A stretch of 51,464 nucleotides of DNA from Motilibacter aurantiacus (GTDB taxonomy: Bacteria > Actinomycetota > Actinomycetes > Motilibacterales > Motilibacteraceae): positions 1 through 51,464 of the forward strand of contig NZ_JAANNO010000019.1 in the NCBI RefSeq assembly GCF_011250645.1. The letters are read 5' to 3'. Position numbers and translations under genes: made by a program. Positions 25,117 through 34,102 of this stretch are shown here, piece by piece; position 1 is the stretch's first letter; each line of letters starts with the position of its first letter. Below the pieces are notes generated by a model, which was given only the letters and a program-made list of their open reading frames with translations, searched no databases and was not told the DNA's origin.

Positions 25117-26805
25117 TCAGGGGATCGTGAACCGGACGGTCGTCCCGCCGCCGGGCGTCTGCTCGATCCAGATGCGGCCCCCGTGACGCTCGACGATGCG
25201 CTGGCAGGTCGCGAGCCCGATGCCGCTGCCCCGGCCCCGCGACCCCGTGGAGAACATGGCGAACACCCGCTCGCGCTGGTCCGGCGGGATGCCGAGCCCG
25301 TTGTCCGCGACGGCGAACTCCCAGCCGCCCTCGCCCTGCAGCGGTGCGGCGGTCACCACGACCTGCCCCGGCCGGCCCGGGGCGCGGTAGCGGATCGCGT
25401 TCGTGAGCAGGTTCTGCAGCAGCTGACGCAGCAGCACGGCGTCGACCCGTGCGGCGGGCAGCGCCTCGGGTGCCGACAGCACGACACCGGCCGCCTCCGC
25501 CTCGGCGGCGACGTCCTGGAGCACCTGATCGAGCAGCGCGCCGGTGTCGACCGGCCGCGGGTCGCACGGCTTGCCGCCGGCGCGCGCGTACGAGAGCAGC
25601 GCGTCGATGAGCCCGCGCATGCGGGTGCCCGCGCCGCGCGCCGTGGTCACCCACTCGCGTCCCTCGTCGGTCAGCGCCTCGCCGTGCACGTCCAGCAGCA
25701 GCTCGAGGTAGCCGTCGATGACCGCCAGCGGCGAGCGCAGGTCGTGGCTGGCGACCGCCGCGAACTGGGCCAGCTCGTCGTTGGACCGCTCCAGCTCCGC
25801 GGAGCGGGCGGCCAGGGCGGCGTGCGCGGCCTCCAGCGCGACGCGTTGGGCACGGTCGGCGGTCACGTCGGTCTGCGCGACGACGGCGCCGAGCGACGAC
25901 CCGTCGGCCCGCTGGAGCGCGCGGCCCGAGGCGAGCACGCGGATGGGCTCCCGGCCCGGTGGGGCGATGACGAGCTCGGCGTCGCTCACGGACCCTTCGC
26001 GCAGGGCGCGGTGCAGGGGGACCTGCTCGGCGGGGAGCGGGGTGACCCCGTCCGCGGCGAGCAGGCTGTAGGCGGAGGCGTGGTCGCCGGGGTCGAGGCC
26101 GCCGTCGGCGGGCACCCCGTGCCAGTCCAGGGCGGCCCGGTTGAACATCGTCAGCCGGCCGTCCGGGGCGGCGGCGACGACGGCCACGTCGATCGTGTCC
26201 AGGACCGCCTGGGTCAGCTCCTGCCGCTCCTCGAGCTCGCGGATGGTGAGCGCGACCAGATCGCGCTGCTCCTGGGCCTCAGCGGCGAGGGCGGCGCTGC
26301 GCCGGGCCTCCCGGCGGCGCTCGAAGAGGGCGACGACGATCCGGGCGAGGTCCTCGAGCCGAGCCACCTGGTGGCCGTCCAGCCGGCCCGGTGCCGAGTC
26401 GAACACGCAGAGGGAGCCGAGAGCGTGCCCCTCGGGTGACATCAGCGGGAAGGAGGCATAGAGCCGGACCCGCGCGAGCCGCCCCGTGACCCAGGGGTTG
26501 GCGGCGTAGTCCGGGTGCACGCTGGCGTCGGGGACGAGGACGCTCCTGCCGCTGCGGAAGTGCACGGCGCACATCGAGTCCGAGCGCGGGGAGTCGCTGC
26601 CCTCGAAGCCCACCGTCGTCAGCTGGCACTGGCGGCTCTGGTCGATCAGGTTGAGGGTGGCGGTCGGGACCCCGGCCACCGCTGCGGCCACGCGCAGGAC
26701 GGCGTCCAGCTCGGCGTCGGCGGGGCGGTCGAGGATGCCGTACGACACCAGCGTCTCCAGCCGCTCCCGCTCGTCGCGGTCGAGCAGCTCCTGGCCCTGA
26801 CGCAC
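25117..26805 (-). CDS. Soluble GAF-PAS sensor histidine kinase
   Basis: The 562-aa protein has no membrane segment. A GAF domain (about residues 10-165: LVSYGILDRPADAELDAVLRVAAAVAGVPTATLNLID, CQLTTVGFEG) is followed by a PAS domain (about 205-320: VLDTIDVAVVAAAPDGRLTMFNRAAL) and a coiled linker. The HisKA helix is ASHDLRSPLAVIDGYLELL and the ATPase domain has NLLTNAIRYR, VADNGLGIP and GSGIGLATCQRIVERHGG. It autophosphorylates on the HisKA histidine. I chose the GTG at 26805 because GGAGGGAGG lies just upstream; a longer start at 26898 would add 31 non-conserved residues. No response regulator is adjacent, so it is an orphan kinase with an unknown partner. Confidence 0.88.
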   Translation of the reverse strand: MRQGQELLDRDERERLETLVSYGILDRPADAELDAVLRVAAAVAGVPTATLNLIDQSRQCQLTTVGFEGSDSPRSDSMCAVHFRSGRSVLVPDASVHPDYAANPWVTGRLARVRLYASFPLMSPEGHALGSLCVFDSAPGRLDGHQVARLEDLARIVVALFERRREARRSAALAAEAQEQRDLVALTIRELEERQELTQAVLDTIDVAVVAAAPDGRLTMFNRAALDWHGVPADGGLDPGDHASAYSLLAADGVTPLPAEQVPLHRALREGSVSDAELVIAPPGREPIRVLASGRALQRADGSSLGAVVAQTDVTADRAQRVALEAAHAALAARSAELERSNDELAQFAAVASHDLRSPLAVIDGYLELLLDVHGEALTDEGREWVTTARGAGTRMRGLIDALLSYARAGGKPCDPRPVDTGALLDQVLQDVAAEAEAAGVVLSAPEALPAARVDAVLLRQLLQNLLTNAIRYRAPGRPGQVVVTAAPLQGEGGWEFAVADNGLGIPPDQRERVFAMFSTGSRGRGSGIGLATCQRIVERHGGRIWIEQTPGGGTTVRFTIP

Positions 26806-26960
26806 CTGCACCTCCCTCCACGTCGCCGGACGATCCCATCGGCACGCGGGGCCTGCGGTTGAGGCGTCCCGGGGGCCTTCGGCCGGCGGTGGGCGCATGA
26901 GGGTGTGGGGTACGTCACGCGGGCATCCCGGGCCTCACCTGGCTCTGCCCGCGATGCACG

Positions 26961-26994
26961 AAGGCCCGGCACCGGTGCACCGGTGCCGGGCCTT
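26961..26994. terminator. 34-bp perfect palindrome downstream of tRNA-Asp
   Basis: AAGGCCCGGCACCGGTG followed directly by its exact complement gives 17-bp arms with no unpaired base. It lies 10 bases past the 3' end of tRNA-Asp in its direction of transcription and ends with TT on both strands. It is most likely the tRNA terminator. Confidence 0.65.
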
Positions 26995-27004
26995 CGCCTG
27001 GAGG

Positions 27005-27078
27005 CGACCCCGACGGGACTCGAACCCGCGGCCTCCGCCGTGACAGGGCGGCGCGCTAACCAACTGCGCTACGGGGCC
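27005..27078 (-). tRNA. tRNA-Asp (GTC)
   Basis: The 74-nt cloverleaf on the minus strand has acceptor GGCCCCG/CGGGGTC (one G-U pair), D-stem GCGC/GCGC, anticodon stem CCGCC/GGCGG with loop CTGTCAC (anticodon GTC), T-arm GCGGG/CCCGT with TTCGAGT and discriminator G. No CCA is encoded. It lies 55 bases downstream of tRNA-Glu, probably in one transcript. Confidence 0.95.
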
Positions 27079-27133
27079 TTGCTCGGCCTTGCGGCCGTCG
27101 TGCAGGAGAAGTATTCCATACGGATACCGCTCG

Positions 27134-27206
27134 TGCCCCCAACGGGATTCGAACCCGTGCTGCCGCCTTGAAAGGGCGGTGTCCTGGGCCTCTAGACGAT
27201 GAGGGC
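27134..27206 (-). tRNA. tRNA-Glu (TTC)
   Basis: The 73-nt cloverleaf on the minus strand has acceptor GCCCTCA/TGGGGGC, anticodon loop CTTTCAA (anticodon TTC) between ACCGCC and GGCGG, T-arm CACGG/CCCGT with TTCGAAT and discriminator A. It is the first of a Glu-Asp tRNA pair. Confidence 0.95.
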
Positions 27207-27284
27207 AAGTCTTCGCCTTGGCCACCCGTCGGGGTGCGCTCCTCACGATACGGGACGCGGCGGCCGGACGGGCAGGTGAGGCCC

Positions 27285-28862
27285 TCAGCGACCCGCGGTA
27301 GGCCCGGCGGCCGGGACGGGGGCGACGGCCGCGGCCTCCTCCGAGGCGACGTGGCGCTCGACGGTCGCCGAGGCCAGGCCGAGCCCGCCGAGGGAGATGT
27401 CGTCCCACGCGGTGAGCCGCCTGGTCTCCCGGTCGACGTAGAGCACCGAGAGCTCGATGGGCGTCGGGTCCTCGCCCTCGAGGCCGCGCAGCCCCGCGCC
27501 CCCGGTCGACCCCTGCACGAAGAGCCGGGTCCCCTGCTCCATCACCTCGGTCGAGCGCTCGTGCACGTGGCCGGCGATGACGAGCGGGACCGCCCCGTCG
27601 AGCCGGCGGGCCGTGACCGGGTCGTGGACGACCGCGATGTCGACGGGCGGCACGGCGGCCCGGGCCGTGGCGGCGAGCTGGTCCCCGAGCGTGACCAGCG
27701 GGTCGTCGGCGCTGGCCTCGCCCTTGCCCACCTCGTCGTCCCGCGTCTCCTTGTCGGGGGTGAACCGGGGGTCGCCCGCGCCCAGGAAGCGCAGCCCGTC
27801 GAGGTCGAACGGCTCCCCGGTCAGCACCTTGGTGTTGTGCTGGCGCTCCACCGCGGCGGCCGTGGACGCCGAGTCGTGGTTGCCCTTGATGAAGACGTAG
27901 GGCGCGCCGAGGTTGCCGATCGGGCGGGCGAACGCGTTCTCGAGCTTGCTGCCGTGGTCGGTGAGGTCGCCGGCGTCGACGATGAGGCTCACCGAGAACT
28001 GCTGGACCGTCGACCGGATGACGTTCCACGCCGAGGGGTTCAGGTGGATGTCGCTGACCACGAGGATGCGGATGTCGGTCGTGTCCTCCGGCAGCACGGG
28101 CAGCGTGGAGGTCGTGGCGTAGAGCTGGGAGACGTTCCCGACCAGCTTGCCCAGCTGCTGGCTGTAGCGCCCGAAGTCGCCGACGATGTCCTCCGCGCTG
28201 CCGACGATGCCGGGCGCGCTGGCGAGCAGGCCGGAGTACTTCGGCTCCCGGATCGCGTCCGAGCGCAGCGTGAGGCCCGCGGCCCCCAGTGAGGCGGCGA
28301 CGACGGTCAGGGCCAGCCCGGCGCAGGCGATCGCTGGCCGCCGGCGGCGGTAGACGAGCAGCCCCAGCAGGCCGGCCCCGGCCGTGGACGCGGCCAGCGT
28401 GACGACGACGAGCCGCAGGAGCGCCGAGCGGACGTCGGCGGTCGCCCGCCCGGGGAGCGCGTCCAGCGACGTGGGGTCGTCCACGATCGCGCGCGCCTCG
28501 TCCGGGTCCAGCCGCTCGACCGCCACGTCGACCGCGAGCGGGCCGTCGTGGGTGTCGAGCTCGATGGACCCGAGGGGCGGGATGCGCACGTCCACGTCGC
28601 CGTGGTCGTTCCAGGCCACGCTCAGCCGCGTCTGCGCCGGGCCGACCGGTGCGTCGACGTGGCCGGCGACGGCCAGCCCGAGCCAGCCGCCGAGCAGGGC
28701 CACGACGAGCACGCCGAGCCATCGTGCCGCGCGGGAGGTGACAGCCCGTCCCGCGAGGCGGCCCGGCGCGGAGCGCCGCGTGGCGCGCAGGGCGCGGCGG
28801 AGCGGGCCGGGCCGCGGCGTGGTCGCGGTCGGAGCGGGCCCGGGGGGCTGATCGAGGCTCAT
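27285..28862 (-). CDS. Membrane-anchored metallophosphoesterase
   Basis: The 525-aa protein has a basic Pro-rich N-terminus, a first helix at about residues 47-66 (WLGVLVVALLGGWLGLAVAG), an extracytoplasmic segment, and two more helices at about 145-200. The calcineurin-like domain follows with all metal-ligand blocks: VVSDIHLNP, DAGDLTD, KGNHDS, VVHDP and IAGHVHE. A KDKET-like acidic insert (TPDKETRDDEVGKGEA) sits within it. It would hydrolyse phosphoesters at the outer membrane face, or inside if the topology is inverted. It starts 54 bases from the divergent zincin gene. Substrate unknown. Confidence 0.88.
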   Translation of the reverse strand: MSLDQPPGPAPTATTPRPGPLRRALRATRRSAPGRLAGRAVTSRAARWLGVLVVALLGGWLGLAVAGHVDAPVGPAQTRLSVAWNDHGDVDVRIPPLGSIELDTHDGPLAVDVAVERLDPDEARAIVDDPTSLDALPGRATADVRSALLRLVVVTLAASTAGAGLLGLLVYRRRRPAIACAGLALTVVAASLGAAGLTLRSDAIREPKYSGLLASAPGIVGSAEDIVGDFGRYSQQLGKLVGNVSQLYATTSTLPVLPEDTTDIRILVVSDIHLNPSAWNVIRSTVQQFSVSLIVDAGDLTDHGSKLENAFARPIGNLGAPYVFIKGNHDSASTAAAVERQHNTKVLTGEPFDLDGLRFLGAGDPRFTPDKETRDDEVGKGEASADDPLVTLGDQLAATARAAVPPVDIAVVHDPVTARRLDGAVPLVIAGHVHERSTEVMEQGTRLFVQGSTGGAGLRGLEGEDPTPIELSVLYVDRETRRLTAWDDISLGGLGLASATVERHVASEEAAAVAPVPAAGPTAGR

Positions 28863-28916
28863 GTCCGGCCTCCCCTACCCCTGAGCACCCCAGGCCCGGC
28901 GCCATAGGCTCCTGCT

Positions 28917-29267
28917 GTGGTCGACGTCACGCCTGCCGAGTTCGAGGAGCTCGTCGCCGACGCCCTGGACCAGATCCCGGAGCAGCTCGGCCGGCTCATG
29001 CGCAACGTCGCCGTGGTCGTGGAGGAGGAGCCGCCGGAGGACGACCCCGAGCTGCTCGGGCTGTACGAGGGCACGCCGCTGACCGAGCGGGGCGAGTGGT
29101 ACACCGGCGTCCTCCCCGACAAGATCAGCGTCTTCCGCGGCCCGTTGCTGCGGATGTGCGAGACCCGCGAGGAGGTGGTCGAGGAGGTCCTGGTCACCGT
29201 CGTGCACGAGGTCGCCCACCACTTCGGCATCGACGACGACCGGCTGCACGAGCTGGGGTGGGAGTAG
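28917..29267 (+). CDS. Minimal zincin-like metallopeptidase family protein
   Basis: The 116-aa protein ends with the zinc-binding helix VVHEVAHHFGIDDDRLHELGW (HExxH plus a distal Asp/Glu). It is preceded by LLGLYEGTPLTERG and LPDKISVFRGPLLRMCET, the hallmarks of the short bacterial minimal-zincin family (DUF1025-like, about 115-140 aa). Proteolysis has not been generally shown for such proteins. A TAGGCT -10-like box ends 7 bases before the GTG start, which suggests a leaderless mRNA. Confidence 0.88.
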   Translation: MVDVTPAEFEELVADALDQIPEQLGRLMRNVAVVVEEEPPEDDPELLGLYEGTPLTERGEWYTGVLPDKISVFRGPLLRMCETREEVVEEVLVTVVHEVAHHFGIDDDRLHELGWE

Positions 29268-29316
29268 CCCGTCCGGCGTAGCTGCGCGCCGTACGGACGG
29301 CGAGTAGCGTGGTGAC

Positions 29317-29814
29317 ATGGAGCCGCTCGTCGTCCTGGCCGCGGCGGCCCCCGCGGCCGGTGCCGCCGGCTGGGGGTCGTACCTCGTCGTGGTGCGCGCC
29401 GTCCGCAGCTGCCGTCGCGCGAGCGAGCTCGCCCGGCTGCGCGCCGAGGCCCTCGTGCCCGGCCCGCGGGGCGACGTGGCCCGCGTGCGCCGCCGGCTGG
29501 CCGCGGAGGTGGAGGCCACGGCTCAGCTGCTGCGCCACTGCCGGGCCGCCGAGCGCGCCGTCGGGGACACTCCCGCGCTGCTGGCTCGGCTACGCACCGC
29601 CGCCGCCTCCCTGGACTCCGAGCTCGCGCTGCTCGCCCGCGAGCGCGACCTCGGCGTACGCCGGGCCGGCGCGGCGACGGCGCTGGCCCAGGCCGAGGAG
29701 CTGGTCCGGGCCTCCGCGGTGTTGCGGCTCGCCCTCACCAGCGCGCGGGAGCGGCGCGACGTCGACAGCCTGGTCGAGGACCTGCGCCTCGAGGCGCGCG
29801 CGCTGCAGGCCTGA
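29317..29814 (+). CDS. Hypothetical helical protein with N-terminal membrane segment
   Basis: The 165-aa protein opens with a hydrophobic stretch (EPLVVLAAAAPAAGAAGWGSYLVVV, about residues 2-27). The rest is Arg/Glu/Ala/Leu-rich helix with heptad-like spacing (RLRAEALVPG, RRRLAAEVEATAQLLRHCRAAERA, SLDSELALLARERDLGVRRA). A membrane-anchored coiled coil is likely. The ATG at 29317 lies 6 bases after a TAGCGT -10-like box and has no ribosome site, so a leaderless transcript is plausible. It follows the zincin gene by 49 bases. No function is recognised. Confidence 0.65.
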   Translation: MEPLVVLAAAAPAAGAAGWGSYLVVVRAVRSCRRASELARLRAEALVPGPRGDVARVRRRLAAEVEATAQLLRHCRAAERAVGDTPALLARLRTAAASLDSELALLARERDLGVRRAGAATALAQAEELVRASAVLRLALTSARERRDVDSLVEDLRLEARALQA

Positions 29815-29970
29815 GCCGCCTGGGCCGGGTGGCCTGGCGCTTCGCCGGGCGAAGTAGTGGCACCGCGCTGGGAGACGCCTCTCGGCGAACGGCCGCTCGA
29901 AGCGGCTGATGATGGAGCCCGGGGTCATGCCCCAGCGCGGCACCTGGAACAACGGTGCACCACGCGCTCG

Positions 29971-30050
29971 CATTCCGGCAAACCGGGGGTGCAACGGCGC
30001 GGGGTAACCCACACGGGGGCTGACCGATCGGGCTAGCCTGGGCCGGGATG
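29971..30050 (+). ncRNA. Structured 5' leader of the GH-A gene, resembling a c-di-GMP-I (GEMM-I) aptamer
   Basis: CATTCCGGC (29971-29979) pairs over 9 bp (one G-U) with GCCGGGATG (30042-30050), closing an 80-nt domain. Inside it, GGCAAACC follows the 5' strand directly, as in GEMM-I. GGCT/AGCC encloses a CCGATCGG hairpin, and TAGCCTGGGCCGG resembles the GEMM 3' segment (TAGCCGGGTTGCCG). The normally invariant ACGCAAAGCC core is not matched; GGGTAACCCACACGGG stands there instead. It is therefore a variant or a different RNA. About 200 bases separate it from the start codon. The rest of the 436-base gap shows nothing I recognise. Confidence 0.45.
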
Positions 30051-30250
30051 GGAACCCGCAGGCCGCTCAAGCCCGTTGCGGTTGCGGACGATGCATCACC
30101 CGGATGGAGGACTCCAGGCGCACTGACGGCCCTGCCGCCCTTCGCCACATGAGTCACATCCGCCCCACCTGCCACTGAACGGACAGCAGCCGTCCCCGTC
30201 TCCCTCCTGATGACGAGACCGGTCTGCCCCGCGAAAGGACACTTCGCCTC

Positions 30251-31615
30251 ATGCGTCTCACCCGGATCGGCCGCCTGGGCGCGGCTGCCGTCACCGTCGC
30301 GGTGGCGGCCTCGCTCACGCAGGGCGCCGGCAGCGCTCTGGCCGCCCCGACGCCGACCCCGGCGGACTACTTCGGCATGCACGTGCTGGGCGCGGGCACG
30401 GCCGGCGTCTCGTACCCGAGCAAGGGCACTCTCGGCTCCGTCCGGCTCTGGGACGTCGGCGGCACCTGGGCCCAGCTGCAGCCCACCCAGGGGACCTGGG
30501 ACGCCGCGGCGGTCAAGCGCCTCGACACGGCGGTCGCCCAGGCCAAGGCCCAGAAGGCCGCCCCGCTGCTCGTCCTCGGCCAGACGCCCACGTGGGCCAG
30601 CAAGGACCCGAGCCGCACCTCGGACCCCATCGCCGCCGGCTCCGCCGTCGCTCCCCGCTCCACCGTCTACTGGACCAACTACGTCAAGTACGTGGTGGAC
30701 CGCTACTACAAGAAGGGCGTCCGCTCGTTCCAGACCTGGAACGAGCCGAACGGCGGCCTCTTCTGGGACACGTCGACGGCGTCGTCGGCCAAGGACATGG
30801 CCGCGCTCAACCTCGCCGCGTACCAGGTCATCCACGCCACGACGCTCAAGGCCAAGAAGGTCAAGGTCAAGGGCAAGACGGTCACCAAGAAGGTGCCGGT
30901 CGCAAAGTACCCCGGCGCCGTGCTCGTCAGCCCCGGCCTGATCAGCCGCCGTCCTGCGCAGGTGTCCTGGCTGCGCCAGTACTTCGCCCAGAAGAACGCG
31001 CGCCAGGTCGACGTCATCGGCCTGCACCTCTACCCGAACCCCGGCAAGACCCCGGAGTCGACGCTGACCCAGCTGGCGACGGTCCGCAAGAACCTCGCGG
31101 CGAACAAGCTGGCGAGCAAGCCGGTCTGGGTCACCGAGGTCAGCTTCGGCGGCGCGGTCGGGGGCTCCCAGGGCAAGCCCGAGGTCATCGCCCCCGAGTA
31201 CCAGGCGGCGTACGTCGCGCGCATGCTGCTGCTGGCCCGCTCGAACAAGATCGACCGGCTCTACTGGTACGCCTGGGACGCGCACGGCGTGCTCGGTGTG
31301 GAGCTGACCGCGGTGGCGGGCTCCCGGACCAGCGTCACCCGCGCCGGCACCGCCTGGGGCGTCACCCGCAACTGGATGAGCTTCCCGCTCGACCGCTGCC
31401 TGCGTGACAGGCAGGGCGTCTACACCTGCACCACCAAGCGCGGCAAGGGCTTCGGCTACGTCAAGTGGACCGACACCCCGCGCAAGAACGTGCGCATCAA
31501 GGCCCCCGCCGCCACGACGGCCGTGTTCGACCTGCAGGGCAAGAAGACCGCCCGCAAGGCCGGCCAGGCCGTGACGATCGGCAACTCCCCGATCCTCATC
31601 ACGACCAGCAAGTGA
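30251..31615 (+). CDS. Secreted clan GH-A glycoside hydrolase (GH39/GH5-like)
   Basis: The 454-aa protein has a Sec signal (residues 1-30, ending SALAAPTPTPADYFG). A TIM-barrel hydrolase follows, in which SVRLWDVGGTWAQLQPTQGTWD matches barrel openings of bacterial GH39-like proteins. The predicted acid/base is Glu165 (TWNEPNGG, the clan-A NEP motif) and the nucleophile Glu296 (VWVTEVSFGG); RLYWYAWD precedes the C-terminal part. Residues about 380-454 form a small beta domain (KGFGYVKWTD, AVFDLQGKK). A basic insert (KAKKVKVKGKTVTKKV, about residues 197-215) interrupts the barrel. The substrate is unknown. The ATG follows GAAAGGA at 12 bases. Confidence 0.82.
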   Translation: MRLTRIGRLGAAAVTVAVAASLTQGAGSALAAPTPTPADYFGMHVLGAGTAGVSYPSKGTLGSVRLWDVGGTWAQLQPTQGTWDAAAVKRLDTAVAQAKAQKAAPLLVLGQTPTWASKDPSRTSDPIAAGSAVAPRSTVYWTNYVKYVVDRYYKKGVRSFQTWNEPNGGLFWDTSTASSAKDMAALNLAAYQVIHATTLKAKKVKVKGKTVTKKVPVAKYPGAVLVSPGLISRRPAQVSWLRQYFAQKNARQVDVIGLHLYPNPGKTPESTLTQLATVRKNLAANKLASKPVWVTEVSFGGAVGGSQGKPEVIAPEYQAAYVARMLLLARSNKIDRLYWYAWDAHGVLGVELTAVAGSRTSVTRAGTAWGVTRNWMSFPLDRCLRDRQGVYTCTTKRGKGFGYVKWTDTPRKNVRIKAPAATTAVFDLQGKKTARKAGQAVTIGNSPILITTSK

Positions 31616-31644
31616 GCTGACCGCCCCGGCGGCCGCACGGCAGA

Positions 31645-31676
31645 AGGGCCCGCCCCCCGTCCGGGGGGCGGGCCCT
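31645..31676. terminator. Strong terminator after the GH-A gene
   Basis: A 15-bp stem AGGGCCCGCCCCCCG (31645-31659) with its complement (31662-31676) encloses a 2-base loop, 29 bases beyond the stop. It also lies 25 bases past the end of the convergent small gene, so it can serve both strands. Confidence 0.75.
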
Positions 31677-31700
31677 CGTCGTTCCCGCGGTGCAGCGCGC

Positions 31701-32018
31701 TCAGCGCGTGGTCAGGTCCACCCGGGCCAGCGTGCGTACGAAGGCGGAGGCCTCGATGGTGCCGTCCTCGCAGGAGGCGGCAGCCGCGCACTCGGCGAGG
31801 GTGGCGGCGTACTCCGCGAGCGCGCGAACGAAGGCGAGCGTGGCGCGGGGGTCGCCACAGATGTCGTCGGTGACGCGGCGCAGCGTGGACTCGCGGGCGT
31901 ACGGGTCGAGGTCGACGGTGTACGCGCCGAGCAGCTCGAGCGCGCGGGCCCGACCGGTGCCGAGGACCTCGGCCGGGGTCGGGGCGGGGGTCAGGAAGGA
32001 GCGGTCCACGCCTGGCAA
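31701..32018 (-). CDS. Hypothetical small helical protein downstream of typA
   Basis: Up to 105 aa from a TTG at 32018, or about 101 aa from an internal GTG. The chain is acidic to neutral and mostly helical (TGRARALELLGAYTVDL, STLRRVTDDICGDP, TLAFVRALAEYAATLAECAAAAS). Two cysteines are visible in the helical part. Codon use has the GC3 bias expected for real genes here. It lies 80 bases after typA on the same strand, beyond a large hairpin. I do not recognise a family. Confidence 0.5.
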   Translation of the reverse strand: MPGVDRSFLTPAPTPAEVLGTGRARALELLGAYTVDLDPYARESTLRRVTDDICGDPRATLAFVRALAEYAATLAECAAAASCEDGTIEASAFVRTLARVDLTTR

Positions 32019-32020
32019 GT

Positions 32021-32059
32021 CGGCAGGCCGCCGCCTCAGCTGAGGACGACGGCCTGCCG
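32021..32059 (-). terminator. Nested hairpin between typA and the small downstream gene
   Basis: CGGCAGGCCG (32021-32030) pairs with CGGCCTGCCG (32050-32059), enclosing the 12-bp palindrome CCTCAGCTGAGG (32034-32045). It begins 40 bases after the typA stop. It could end typA transcription or act as an attenuator for the following gene. Confidence 0.5.
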
Positions 32060-32098
32060 GTACCGCAAATTGTTTCGCTCAGGCACCCGGTCGGGGCG

Positions 32099-33982
32099 TC
32101 AGCCGTTCGCCTTGGCGGCTCGTCCGCGCGTACGGCCACGGGTCGTCGCGTCCAGGATCACCTTGCGGATCCGGACCGCGGTGGGGGTCACCTCGACGCA
32201 CTCGTCCTCGCGGCAGAACTCCAGCGACTGCTCCAGGCTGAGCTTGCGCGGCGGGACCAGGCGGACGAGCTCGTCGCCGGTCGAGGAGCGCATGTTGGTG
32301 AGCTTCTTCTCCTTGGTGATGTTGACGTCCATGTCGTCGTCCCGGGAGTTCTCACCCACGATCATGCCCTCGTAGACCTCGGTCGTCGGCTCGACGAACA
32401 TCGTGCCGCGCTCCTGCAGGTTGAACATCGCGAACGGGGTCGCAACCCCGGCCCGGTCCGCGACGAGCGAGCCGGTGGGCCGCGTGCGCAGCTCGCCCGC
32501 CCACGGCTCGTACCCCTCGAACACGGCGTTCGCGATGCCGGTGCCGCGCGTCTCGGTGAGGAACTCGGTGCGGAAGCCGATGAGGCCGCGCGAGGGCACC
32601 AGGAACTCCATGCGGATCCAGCCGGTGCCGTGGTTCGTCATCGTCTCCATGCGCCCCTTGCGGACCGCGAGGAGCTGGGTGATGGCACCGAGGTACTCGT
32701 CGGGGGCGTCGATCGTCAGGCGCTCGACCGGCTCGTGCAGCTTGCCGTCGATGGTCCGCGTGACCACCTGGGGCTTGCCGACCGTCAGCTCGTAGCCCTC
32801 CCGGCGCATCTGCTCGACGAGGATCGCGAGGGCGAGCTCGCCACGGCCCTGGACCTCCCACGCGTCGGGACGCTCGGTCGGCAGCACGCGCATCGACACG
32901 TTGCCGACCAGCTCGCGGTCGAGGCGGTCCTTCACCAGGCGGGCGGTCACCTTGTTGCCCCGCTCGCGCCCGGCGAGCGGGGAGGTGTTGGTGCCGATCG
33001 TCATCGAGATGGCGGGCTCGTCGACCGTGATCAGCGGCAGCGGACGGGGGGCCTCCGGGTCCGCCAGCGTCTCGCCGATCGTGATCTCCGGGATGCCGGC
33101 GATGGCGATGATGTCGCCGGGGCCGGCCTTCTCGCCGGGGACGCGCTCGAGGCCCTCGGTGACGAGCAGCTCGGTCACCTTGACCCGCTCGATCGACCCG
33201 TCGTGCTTGCACCAGGCCACCTGCTGGCCCTTGCGCAGCTCGCCGGCGAAGATGCGGCAGAGCGCGAGCCGGCCGAGGAAGGGCGAGGCGTCGAGGTTGG
33301 TGACGTGCGCCTGCAGCGGCGCCTCGGGGTCGTACGCCGGCGCCGGCACTGAGTCCAGCAGCACCTGGAAGAGCGGCTCGAGGTTCTCCGAGTCGGGGAG
33401 GCCGCCGTTCTCGGGGCGGTTCAGTGAGGCCCGGCCGGCCTTCGCCGAGGCGTACACGATCGGGAAGTCGATCTGGTCCTCGTCGGCGTCGAGGTCGAGG
33501 AAGAGCTCGTACGTCTCGTCGACCACCTCGCCGATGCGCGCGTCCGGCCGGTCGACCTTGTTGATGACGAGCACGACCGGCATGCGCTTCTGCAGCGCCT
33601 TGCGCAGCACGAACCGGGTCTGGGGCAGCGGGCCCTCGGAGGCGTCGACGAGGAGCACGACCGCGTCGACCATCGACAGCCCACGCTCCACCTCGCCGCC
33701 GAAGTCGGCGTGGCCGGGGGTGTCGATGATGTTGATCGTCAGCTCGCGGCCGCCGATCGAGTGCTTGACGGCGGTGTTCTTCGCGAGAATGGTGATGCCC
33801 TTCTCGCGCTCGAGGTCCATCGAGTCCATGACCCGGTCGGTGGCCTCGGCGTGCGCGGAGAAGGCGCCGGACTGCCGGAGCATGGCGTCGACGAGGGTCG
33901 TCTTCCCGTGGTCGACGTGGGCGATGATCGCGACGTTGCGGAGGTCGTCGCGGCGGGCGAGGTTGGCGGTCGCACTGGGCAC
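32099..33982 (-). CDS. typA: Ribosome-associated GTPase TypA/BipA
   Basis: The 627-aa translational GTPase of the EF-G superfamily has G1 [10 protein letters not shown], switch region [15 protein letters not shown]3 [22 protein letters not shown]4 [11 protein letters not shown] and a G5-like ASAKAG. Domains II, III and V and the C-terminal domain follow ([40 protein letters not shown]). Length matches TypA (about 610-635 aa). It binds the 30S/70S ribosome and helps assembly and stress adaptation. The GTG at 33982 fits best with the conserved [19 protein letters not shown] start; the ribosome site is weak. Confidence 0.96.
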   Translation of the reverse strand: MPSATANLARRDDLRNVAIIAHVDHGKTTLVDAMLRQSGAFSAHAEATDRVMDSMDLEREKGITILAKNTAVKHSIGGRELTINIIDTPGHADFGGEVERGLSMVDAVVLLVDASEGPLPQTRFVLRKALQKRMPVVLVINKVDRPDARIGEVVDETYELFLDLDADEDQIDFPIVYASAKAGRASLNRPENGGLPDSENLEPLFQVLLDSVPAPAYDPEAPLQAHVTNLDASPFLGRLALCRIFAGELRKGQQVAWCKHDGSIERVKVTELLVTEGLERVPGEKAGPGDIIAIAGIPEITIGETLADPEAPRPLPLITVDEPAISMTIGTNTSPLAGRERGNKVTARLVKDRLDRELVGNVSMRVLPTERPDAWEVQGRGELALAILVEQMRREGYELTVGKPQVVTRTIDGKLHEPVERLTIDAPDEYLGAITQLLAVRKGRMETMTNHGTGWIRMEFLVPSRGLIGFRTEFLTETRGTGIANAVFEGYEPWAGELRTRPTGSLVADRAGVATPFAMFNLQERGTMFVEPTTEVYEGMIVGENSRDDDMDVNITKEKKLTNMRSSTGDELVRLVPPRKLSLEQSLEFCREDECVEVTPTAVRIRKVILDATTRGRTRGRAAKANG

Positions 33983-34102
33983 GACTAGCCAGTCTACGGC
34001 CGGAACGCCACCTGGTGGACAACACGACCGCACCGGGTGCTCGGCAGCAGGTGCCGGGCGCCTGGCCGCACGCGAGGTGGCGGGTGCAGGCGCCCCGGCC
34101 CC

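Noticed and set aside
21870-27206. tRNA genes as integration sites of a mobile island
   Set aside because: No integrase, relaxase or direct repeats of tRNA ends are visible in the window.
29590-30012. 140-codon minus-strand frame over the GH-A leader
   Set aside because: It overlaps the structured leader and the end of the 165-aa gene, and its composition is not protein-like.
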